Assembly (NCBI GenBank): GCA_016875335.1
Contig: VGRO01000007.1
Location: 1 to 64,000 of the forward strand
DNA from: Deltaproteobacteria bacterium
Lineage (GTDB): Bacteria; Myxococcota_A; UBA9042
Length of the DNA stretch: 64,000 bases
Direction: 5' to 3'
The notes below the pieces were generated by a model. It searched no databases. It worked only from the letters and a program-made list of their open reading frames with translations, and was not told the origin of the DNA. Made by a program: the position numbers and the translations under genes. Positions 57,127 to 64,000 of this stretch are shown in pieces. Position 1 is the first letter of the stretch. Each line of letters begins with the position of its first letter.

Positions 57127-58071
57127 ATGCACAACACGACGATCTCCCGCGGACGCCTATGCGGTCTGGTCTTGGCCTTGGCTTCGTTGCCGGCGGCAGC
57201 CTGGGCCGACGACCCCCCTGCCGATGCACCCAAAGCCGATCCGGCCCCCGCTTCCCCCGCCACCGAACCGGCGCCCGAACCCGTGGCCGACCCGAAGCCT
57301 GACCCGGCGCCCGCCGAGCCCAAGGTCGACCCGGTCAAGCCCGAAACCAAAGGCAAGTCCGCGACGATGCCCGATCTTGGCGGCAGCGCGGCCGACCAGG
57401 ACATCTACGGCATCAGCGATGATCTGGTGCCGCCTGGTTCGCGCTTGGACTGGGCCAAGAAGCGCGACATCAAGGTCGTGCAGAAGCGCGCCGTGGTCAA
57501 AGACGGCCGCCACGGCATGTCGCTGCTCATCGGCGCCGTGCCCAACGACGATTTCTGGACCTACATCTCGGCGGGCCTCGGCTACAACTACTATTTTTCC
57601 GAGGACCTGGCGCTCAACGTCCACGGCATCTATACCTACAACCAGGCCACCTCGTTGCGGACCAAACTCGAAGGCCAGCGGCCCGAGGGCTTCGAACTGA
57701 CCGTGCGTTTGCCGCAGACCCTGACCGCCTACGCATCCGCCGGCGTGGACTGGAACCTGCTGCACGGCAAGATCGGTTTTTTTGGCACGATGCTCGGCGA
57801 GTTCGACGTCGCGCTGTGCTTTGGCGTCGGCGCGGTGATGAGCAAGGTCACCACCCAGGAGCAGCCCCAGGGCGCCCAGCGCATCGACGCCGCGGGCAAC
57901 GCCGGGGCTTCCGCGCAGTTCTACCTGTCCGAGCACTTTGCCCTGCGCGCCGACTACCACCAGCTTTTCTACCCCAAATTCAACGATCGGACCAAAGTGG
58001 CCGACGCCGGCCTGGCCCATCCGCTGTCGGTCGTCATCGGCCTGACCTACTTCACCAGCCCGCCGCTCTAG
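57127..58071 (+). CDS. Outer-membrane beta-barrel protein (GltA/GltB-like), second
   Basis: 314 residues. Signal to ~Ala27, then a long Pro/Asp/Ala-rich linker (~28-85), then a barrel domain paralogous to the previous gene (LLIGAVPNDDFWTYISAGLGYNYYFSEDLALNV). The linker could span periplasm to peptidoglycan or bind a partner. ATG 57127 is preferred over the GTG at 57121, since AAGG lies 8 nt before it. Fits GltB or GltA by order, but the two cannot be told apart here. Confidence 0.65.
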   Translation: MHNTTISRGRLCGLVLALASLPAAAWADDPPADAPKADPAPASPATEPAPEPVADPKPDPAPAEPKVDPVKPETKGKSATMPDLGGSAADQDIYGISDDLVPPGSRLDWAKKRDIKVVQKRAVVKDGRHGMSLLIGAVPNDDFWTYISAGLGYNYYFSEDLALNVHGIYTYNQATSLRTKLEGQRPEGFELTVRLPQTLTAYASAGVDWNLLHGKIGFFGTMLGEFDVALCFGVGAVMSKVTTQEQPQGAQRIDAAGNAGASAQFYLSEHFALRADYHQLFYPKFNDRTKVADAGLAHPLSVVIGLTYFTSPPL

Positions 58072-58149
58072 CCCTGTCGCCCTCGCCGGCAGACCGCGCA
58101 CGCAAACCGCGCGTCTGCCGCCCTTGGTCCCGCGCCTTCCGGAGGCCCC

Positions 58150-60111
58150 ATGATCGTGACCCCGACCGCCCTGCGCCGCCTCGCTTCGGCTGCCCTCGCC
58201 ACCGTGGTGTTCGCCACCGCGGCGCCCTGTTGGGCCATCACGCTCGATCAGGTGTTCGTGCTGCTCGAATCCGAAGTGCCCGACGACACGATCATCAAGA
58301 AGATCCAGAAGGACGCCAGCAAGTTCAACCTCGGCCCCAAGGAGATCATGGAGCTCAAGCGCCGCGGCGCGTCGGCAAAGCTCATCCAATTCATCATCTC
58401 GACTGCGTCGGCGTCCGCGGCCAAGCCCACCGACGGCGCCGCCAAGCCGCCGGAGAAGAAGCCGGAGCGCGAACTGAGCGAAGCGGAAAAGGCCGCCGAA
58501 GAAGCGCGCCTCAAAGAGGAATCGCTGCGCATCCTCGAAGAGCAGAAGAAGCGCGAAGAGGCGGGCCGCCGCATGTTCGCAGGCAAGGTCCTGGCCGCCG
58601 GGCAGAACTACGCCAACAACGGTGAATTCGTCAAAGCCATCCAAACCTTCACCAAGTTCGTCGAAGAAGGTGTCGACGGCGTGGCGTTCGCGCCCGACTC
58701 GGCGGAGGCGTACAGCGCCAAGTACGGCATCGCCAATGCCCTGGCCCGCGCAGGCCTCATCCAATCGGCCGCCGACACCTTGCTCGACGTGGTGCGCGCC
58801 GGCAGCGACAAGCTGTTCTTCACGCAAGCCTTCATGCAGTTGCGTGACCTTCGCAAGCTCATCATCTACCGGCCGCCCGAGTTGGAAGAGCTGACCAAAC
58901 TGACCGTCACGGCGTTCGACCAGGCCTTCCAGGACAGCTACTACTACCTGGTCGGCGAGGCGCTCAACGACTTCGGCGTCAAGGATCAATCGCGGCCCTA
59001 CCTGGAAAAAGTGACCGGCAAGTCCAAGGAGTACCCGCGTGCACAGTACCTGATCGGCCTGATGTCGATTCCCGACAACCCCGAGGAGAAGCTGGGCGGC
59101 GCCCAGGTCAAGGAGGCGTCCGAGGCGTTTCAGAAGGCCGTGCTCGCCGCCGAAGTGCAGACCGAGGGCCGACCGGTCGTCGATCTCGCCTACCTCGCCT
59201 TGGCGCGATTGGCCTACGACATCCAACAGTTCGACGCGGCCATCTACTACTACAAGAAGATCAGCAAAAGTTCGCCCAAGCTCGCGACCGCCTTCTACGA
59301 ATCGGGCTGGACCTACTTCCTCAAGGGCGACGTTTCGCGGGCGCTCGGCACGTTCCACGCCCTGCACAGTCCCTATTTCGCACACCAGTTCTATCCGGAA
59401 TTGTGGGTGCTCGAGGCCACGGCGTACGTCAACCTCTGCCACGCCGACAAGGCCGAGGCGGCGATGAAGATGTTTGAGGAGAAGGTGTTCGTCCTCGGGC
59501 CGCCGCTGCGCGACTTCCTCAAGCGATCGCGCAAGCCTGAGGAGTTCTACAACAACTTCCTGGCCGCGGTGAGCAACCCCAAGGGCGGCGCTGGCCTGCC
59601 GCGCGCCCTGCAGTCGCCGGTGCTGAGCAACGTCGAATTCTACAACTTGCACCAGACCGTCAGGCAGATCGACAAGGAAGAGAAGGTGTTGCGCGAAAAC
59701 CTCGCAGCGCTCGGTCCGGTCGGCCAGGAGTTGCTGCAAAAGCTCGGCCAGCGCCGCACCGAACGGGTATCCGAAGCCGGCGTGGTCATCCAGCAGACAC
59801 TGCGCCAGACCCAGAAGGAGCTCGACCTGTACTTCGACAAGCTGCAGCAGCTGCGCCTGGACCTCGACGAGATCCGCACCCAGGAAATCGAGGACGAGCA
59901 AGCCGGCCGCGCCAAGGAGCTCGCCGATTCCGTCCAGAAGGAGGGCGCCATCGCCATTGCAGGTTCCGACTCGATGTCGTGGCCGTTCGAGGGCGAATTC
60001 TGGAAGGACGAGATCGGCGCCTACCGGTCGTTCCTGCGCACCAAGTGCAAGCAGGAGAACAAATTGGGGCAGTATCGCCCGAAGTTTTTGCAATTGGCAG
60101 GCGCGCGCTAG
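58150..60111 (+). CDS. TPR-rich periplasmic protein (GltC/GltE-like)
   Basis: 653 residues. Signal peptide to CWA (residue ~29), then an N-terminal domain with LESEVPDDTIIKKIQKDASKFNLGPKEIMELKRRGASAKLIQFI-type character (quoted in part; residues ~37-80) found in several Myxococcota proteins. A charged coiled-coil (~95-145) precedes TPR-type helices (YLALARLAYDIQQFDAAIYYYKK; ESGWTYFLKGDVSRAL). The C-terminal part is helical and charged. GGAGG 5 nt before the ATG. Resembles the TPR components GltC or GltE (AglT) of gliding, by size and neighbours only. Confidence 0.6.
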   Translation: MIVTPTALRRLASAALATVVFATAAPCWAITLDQVFVLLESEVPDDTIIKKIQKDASKFNLGPKEIMELKRRGASAKLIQFIISTASASAAKPTDGAAKPPEKKPERELSEAEKAAEEARLKEESLRILEEQKKREEAGRRMFAGKVLAAGQNYANNGEFVKAIQTFTKFVEEGVDGVAFAPDSAEAYSAKYGIANALARAGLIQSAADTLLDVVRAGSDKLFFTQAFMQLRDLRKLIIYRPPELEELTKLTVTAFDQAFQDSYYYLVGEALNDFGVKDQSRPYLEKVTGKSKEYPRAQYLIGLMSIPDNPEEKLGGAQVKEASEAFQKAVLAAEVQTEGRPVVDLAYLALARLAYDIQQFDAAIYYYKKISKSSPKLATAFYESGWTYFLKGDVSRALGTFHALHSPYFAHQFYPELWVLEATAYVNLCHADKAEAAMKMFEEKVFVLGPPLRDFLKRSRKPEEFYNNFLAAVSNPKGGAGLPRALQSPVLSNVEFYNLHQTVRQIDKEEKVLRENLAALGPVGQELLQKLGQRRTERVSEAGVVIQQTLRQTQKELDLYFDKLQQLRLDLDEIRTQEIEDEQAGRAKELADSVQKEGAIAIAGSDSMSWPFEGEFWKDEIGAYRSFLRTKCKQENKLGQYRPKFLQLAGAR

Positions 60112-60159
60112 CCGCCAGCGCCGCCAGACAGGAACCCAGCGCCGTCAGGCAGGACCACC

Positions 60160-63100
60160 ATGATGCATTGCAAGCAACTGCTGCGCCTCGGCGCCGCGAC
60201 GATCGTCACGCTGTCGGCGACGTATGCGCACGCCCAGGCCGACGAGGACATCGAGGCCGGCTCGGCCACCAAGAAGGTGGACAAGAAAGAGTCGCTGGTC
60301 GAGGAAGAAAAGAAGAAAGCCGCGCCCAAGCCCAAGCGCGACGAAGACAAGTTGCAGACCGGTGGCTTTGAGGTCGAGAAATTCGACCAGTTGGGCTTCA
60401 GCGACAAGGTCCGCGCCCAGGAGATGGAAAAATCCAAGATCCGCCAGCGCACCATCAAGACCATCGAGTCGCTGCTCGAGCGCGCCGCGCCCGGCGACCC
60501 CAACCGCCCCGAGTACTACTTCCGCCTCGCCGAAGCGTGGTGGGAAGAGACGCGCTTTGAGTACTTGGTCGAGATGGCCAAGCACAACAAGGACCTGGAG
60601 CAGTTCGAAAAAGGCATCCTGAAGGAAAAGCCGGTGCAGCCGGTCGAGAACTACGCCAAAGCCATCGGCTTTTACGAGAAGATCCTGCAGCAGCACCCGA
60701 CCTACGGCCGCATGGCCGAGGTGCTGTACCGGCTCGGCAAGGCGGCGATGCAGCAGGGCAAGGCGCTCGGCGACAAGGTGTTGAGCCAAAAAGGCGTGCA
60801 GTACCTCAACAGGCTCATCCAGAACCACCAGACCAGCCCGCTCATCCCCAAGGCGCACCTGGCCCTGGCCGAGTATTTCTTCGAGGCCAACAACCTGACC
60901 CTGGCCAAGATGAACTACGAGAAAATCACCCAGAACTACAAGAAGAGCGAGCTGTTCAACTACGCCCTCTACAAGCTCGGCTGGGTGTACTACAACCTGC
61001 GCGAGTTCCAGCGCACCATCGAGACCTTCCAGCAAGTGGTCAAAGAGATTGGCGCGAGCGCGGGCGCCAAGGAGCGTGGCAGCATCGAGTTCCGCGACCA
61101 GGCGCTCAAGGATCTGGTGCAGGCCTATGCGGAACTGGACGGCGCGTGGCCCAAGGCCGAGGCCTACTTCACCGAGGTCGAAGGCGAAGCCAAGATGTGG
61201 GAACGGCTTTTCAAGCTGGCCGAGATCTACATCTCGATCGACAAGGACAAGGACGCCACCGACCTGCTGACCCACTTCATCGAGAAGCGCCCGACCGACC
61301 CCCGCTGCGTCGACTGGCACGAATCGATCGTCGACGTTTACAAGAAGCTTGGCGCCTTCCCCGACATCGAAGCAGCGATGCGCAAATTCCTGGCCTTCAG
61401 CGACGCGCGCACCTCGCCGTGGGTCGCCGCGCTCAAGGGCAAGAAGGACGGCAAGTCCAGCGAGGCATTGGACAAGGCCGACAAGATGGGCGAGACCTAC
61501 CTCTTGTTCATCTCGAACTACTACCACCAGTTGGCGCAAAAGACCGAGGAAGAGACCAAGGACGCCGAAAAGGCGCGCGGTTTCTACGCCAAGGCCGTCG
61601 CCGACTACGAAGAATTCATGCGCCGCTGGCCCAACGCCAAGAAGACCTACGTCGTCAGCTTCTACGCCGCGGAAATCTACTACGACTTCCTCAAGGATTT
61701 CGACAAGGCGCGCAAATCCTACGAGCGCACGATCCGACTGGACCCCGAGGGTGAATTCCTCGAAGACGCAGCGCTCGGCGTCATCTACTCCACCGAGGAG
61801 TTGATGCGCAACAAGCGCGCCTGCTGGCTCGACAAGGACCAGAAGTGGGTCGAGCGCCCCGACTGTCCGCCGTTGGTGGCGTCGGTGGCGGGCGACGGCG
61901 TCAAGGTCACCAAGTTCAAGACGGCCAAGAAAGAGGAGTTGACCGAAGAGCAGATCAAGGGCGCCAACCTGCCCAAGGCGCGCCAGGAACTGCACGAACT
62001 CGAAAAGAGCTACGTGGCCGCCGCCGACAAGTACGTCGAGTTGATGGAGCGGTCCAAGGCCGATTGCGCCGCGGGCAAGAAGAAGATGTGCGGCAAGGGC
62101 AAGAAGGTGCCAGAGATCATGTACCTGGCCGCATCGGCCTACTACGACCGTGGCCAGTACAAAGAGGCGATCAGCGGCTACGAGCGGGTGTACAAATACC
62201 AGGAAGACAACAAGGTCGCCGAGATCGCCGTCAAGACCCTCATCGACATCTACGCGCGCCTCAAGGAGTGGCCCAAGATCGAGGAGTGGGCTGAACTGAT
62301 GCTCAAGCGCAAGAACCGCTTGATCCTCGACCCCAAGGATCTCAAGAAATACGTGGCGGTGGCAGTGGCCGAACAGGCGCGCGAGCTGGCCGACAAGAAG
62401 GACTACGACGGCGCCCACGCCAAGTACGACAAGATCCTGGCGCGTTTCAAGAGCGAGGAGCCGGAGCTGGCGGCGGTGGCCCTGTACAACAAGGCGCTCA
62501 TCTACGAGCTGCAGCAGCAGGACAAGACGGCCATCGAAACCTACGAGCGCGTGGTCAAGGAGTTCCCCAAGGCCAAGGTGGCGCCCGAGGCCAAGTTCAA
62601 CGTGGGCTTGCTCTACGAGGCGATGACCAACTTCCGCGAAGCCGCCGACGCGTTCCTGGACATGGCCAAGTTCCGCGACAACGCCGATGCCGCCCAGGCG
62701 CTCATCAATGCCGGCACCATCCTTGTCGCTCTCAACCAGTACAAAGACGCCGCGGCGGCCTACGACAAGTTCATCGGCGTCGCCAACAACCTCAAGGGCG
62801 ACGACGAAAAGACCAAACGCCTCAAAGGCCTGGTCGCAGACGCCGAGATGGAGAAGGGGCACGTGTTCGACCGGATGGGCACCGAGGGCGCCAAGCAGGC
62901 CGCCGCAGCGTATGCCGCGGTGGTGACCAAGTATCCTGCCCGCCCCGACCTGCACGTCGAAGCCCTGTCGCGCAAGGTCGAGACCCTGCGGCTGGCGGAC
63001 GCTGGCAAGAACCGCAAGGACGTCGTGCGCGCAGCCGACGACGCCAGCAAGGCCTACGACAACGCCCGCAGCAAGGACAACGACAAGCCCGACGTCCGCA

Positions 63101-63750
63101 AGGGCAACGCTGGCGTATGGGCGGCCCAGGCGATGTTCTACAAGTCCGAGTACCTGTTCGACGATTTCGACGTGCTGACGCTCAAGACCGTCAAGAACAT
63201 GAAGGGCCTCATCCCTACGCTGCAAAAGAAGGCCGAAGCGCTCAAGAAGGCCGAGGCCGAATACTTCAGGGTGTTCGACCAAGCTGCGGCCGGCGGCGGT
63301 CGCGGCTGGGCGGCGGCGGCCATGTTCCGCGTGGGCTTGCTGTACTACAACTTCAAGGAAGACCTGTTCAAGGCGCCGGTGCCGCCGGAGGTCGAACGCT
63401 TCCCCGACCTGGCCGATCAGTACAAGCTGGCCATCGAACAGAAAGCGGTGCCCATCGAAGAGCAGTCGCTTGCCGCCTTGGGCAATGCCATCAAGATCGC
63501 CCACAACCTGGGCGTCTACAACAAGTGGAGCAAGCTCGCTGGCGACTACGCGGCCAAGGTCAGCCCCGACGCCTATCCGACCGTCGAGAAGGACCCCAAC
63601 CTGCCCAAGGCCGCCGAGACCGTGTCCGCCAACGAATCGACCGACCCCGCGACGTCGGCAGCGTTCGTGACCACCGTGCGCCGCGGCAAATTCACCGTGT
63701 CGTACAAGCCCAAGGCCGCGGCACCCGCCGACGCCAAGGCCGGCAAGTAG
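60160..63750 (+). CDS. Very large TPR protein (GltD/AgmU-like)
   Basis: 1196 residues. Signal peptide to HAQ (residue ~26), then a short charged segment (KKVDKKESLVEEEKKKAAPKPKRDEDKL) and a long succession of TPR and TPR-like helices (YYFRLAEAWWEETRFEYL; ALYKLGWVYYNLREFQRTIETF; PEAKFNVGLLYEAMTNFREAADAFLDMAKF). Lys/Glu/Asp-rich throughout. Size and architecture are close to AgmU (GltD, ~1200 residues), which spans the periplasm in Myxococcus gliding complexes. The start could be 60160 or 60163 (two ATGs in a row). It is 48 nt after the previous gene and 18 nt before the next. Confidence 0.65.
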   Translation: MMHCKQLLRLGAATIVTLSATYAHAQADEDIEAGSATKKVDKKESLVEEEKKKAAPKPKRDEDKLQTGGFEVEKFDQLGFSDKVRAQEMEKSKIRQRTIKTIESLLERAAPGDPNRPEYYFRLAEAWWEETRFEYLVEMAKHNKDLEQFEKGILKEKPVQPVENYAKAIGFYEKILQQHPTYGRMAEVLYRLGKAAMQQGKALGDKVLSQKGVQYLNRLIQNHQTSPLIPKAHLALAEYFFEANNLTLAKMNYEKITQNYKKSELFNYALYKLGWVYYNLREFQRTIETFQQVVKEIGASAGAKERGSIEFRDQALKDLVQAYAELDGAWPKAEAYFTEVEGEAKMWERLFKLAEIYISIDKDKDATDLLTHFIEKRPTDPRCVDWHESIVDVYKKLGAFPDIEAAMRKFLAFSDARTSPWVAALKGKKDGKSSEALDKADKMGETYLLFISNYYHQLAQKTEEETKDAEKARGFYAKAVADYEEFMRRWPNAKKTYVVSFYAAEIYYDFLKDFDKARKSYERTIRLDPEGEFLEDAALGVIYSTEELMRNKRACWLDKDQKWVERPDCPPLVASVAGDGVKVTKFKTAKKEELTEEQIKGANLPKARQELHELEKSYVAAADKYVELMERSKADCAAGKKKMCGKGKKVPEIMYLAASAYYDRGQYKEAISGYERVYKYQEDNKVAEIAVKTLIDIYARLKEWPKIEEWAELMLKRKNRLILDPKDLKKYVAVAVAEQARELADKKDYDGAHAKYDKILARFKSEEPELAAVALYNKALIYELQQQDKTAIETYERVVKEFPKAKVAPEAKFNVGLLYEAMTNFREAADAFLDMAKFRDNADAAQALINAGTILVALNQYKDAAAAYDKFIGVANNLKGDDEKTKRLKGLVADAEMEKGHVFDRMGTEGAKQAAAAYAAVVTKYPARPDLHVEALSRKVETLRLADAGKNRKDVVRAADDASKAYDNARSKDNDKPDVRKGNAGVWAAQAMFYKSEYLFDDFDVLTLKTVKNMKGLIPTLQKKAEALKKAEAEYFRVFDQAAAGGGRGWAAAAMFRVGLLYYNFKEDLFKAPVPPEVERFPDLADQYKLAIEQKAVPIEEQSLAALGNAIKIAHNLGVYNKWSKLAGDYAAKVSPDAYPTVEKDPNLPKAAETVSANESTDPATSAAFVTTVRRGKFTVSYKPKAAAPADAKAGK

Positions 63751-63768
63751 GACAGGGAGGCCACGACC

Positions 63769-64000
63769 ATGAAAACCCGTTTGCTCGTTGCGGTCGCCGC
63801 CGCCAGCCTCAGTGCCGCGTTGCCGGTCTGCCCCGTCGTTGCCCAGGAGTACCTCGGAGGCATCGACAACAAGGCGCAGGACGCCATGCGGGCCGGCCTG
63901 TCGCACGCCCTGCGCGCCGTGCCCAAGTGCAGCCCCTACCGCATCCTCGACAATGGGGGCTGCTGTCCCAGTGGCTTCGTGTCCATCGGCGCCTCGTGCG
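63769..64000 (+). CDS. Exported protein of unknown function (cut by window edge)
   Basis: First 77 residues visible, running off the right edge. A signal peptide (MKTRLLVAVAAASLSAALPVCPVVA) ends near residue 25. The mature start EYLGGIDNKAQDAMRAGL is followed by several cysteines (CSPYRILDNGGCCPSGF, then SC), implying a disulfide-rich exported protein. GGGAGG before the ATG supports the start. It is the sixth gene in the same operon-like cluster as the vWA, barrel and TPR proteins. No family is recognised. Confidence 0.7.
   Translation, partial: MKTRLLVAVAAASLSAALPVCPVVAQEYLGGIDNKAQDAMRAGLSHALRAVPKCSPYRILDNGGCCPSGFVSIGASC

Noticed and set aside
60145-63906. A 1253-residue minus-strand frame opposite the large TPR gene
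   Set aside because: It looks Leu/Val-rich only because Lys/Glu/Asp codons of the TPR protein are read in reverse. The plus frame has signal peptide, TPR helices and a ribosome-binding site.

Overview
The window is about 64 kb of high-GC DNA packed almost end to end with genes. It looks like a chromosomal segment of a Myxococcota (former deltaproteobacterial) bacterium, probably an uncultured lineage. The evidence is the gene mix: FHA-GAF signalling proteins, an FHA-type sigma-54 activator, cysteine-rich lipoproteins, a PilY1 minor-pilin operon, and a run of secreted vWA, beta-barrel and TPR proteins that resembles the outer-membrane part of the myxobacterial gliding machinery. No phage, CRISPR array or full insertion sequence was found. 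Species-level assignment is not possible from the sequence alone.

Left part (1-12,700): an M16 peptidase (cut by the window edge) and mtnA, separated by a 200-bp element with 13-bp terminal inverted repeats from a very long GT-C type membrane glycosyltransferase. Then come a POT/MFS transporter, a small DUF5658-like membrane protein, a PsiF-repeat protein, a beta-helix protein with a strict 63-nt internal repeat, and an exported protein with a NACHT/STAND-like P-loop. Housekeeping block (12,700-27,550): mutS, xerD, an M18 aminopeptidase, rpmB, rsuA, a double-length ThyX, cutA, an FHA-GAF-cyclase, a cysteine desulfurase, an outer-membrane porin-like protein and lysA.

Pilin block (27,700-35,350): a good sigma-54 promoter precedes a FimT/GspH-like pilin, pilV, pilW, pilX, pilY1 (with an N-terminal vWA domain) and a small lipoprotein. 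These genes overlap or sit within about 25 nt and probably form one unit that builds the pilus tip and primer complex. A separate FHA-GAF-AAA+ activator with GAFTGA is encoded at 46,427-48,217, although nothing ties it directly to this promoter.

Middle right (35,350-54,000): a cupin, an aldo/keto reductase, a GYF-like protein with a long leader, lipoproteins, a two-gene set that looks like a metalloprotease propeptide and its catalytic domain on separate polypeptides, valS, a phosphatase of the phosphoglycerate mutase fold, the sigma-54 activator, menB, tRNA-Gly(CCC) with a tandem 99-bp duplication of its 3' end, cystathionine beta-synthase and uvrA.

Right end (54,249-64,000): six genes in one direction with short gaps encode a vWA lipoprotein-like protein, two related outer-membrane beta-barrels, two TPR proteins (653 and 1196 residues) and a sixth exported protein cut by the edge. 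By order, size and type they resemble CglB, GltA/GltB, GltC or GltE, and GltD (AgmU) of Myxococcus xanthus gliding. That assignment is an inference from family resemblance.
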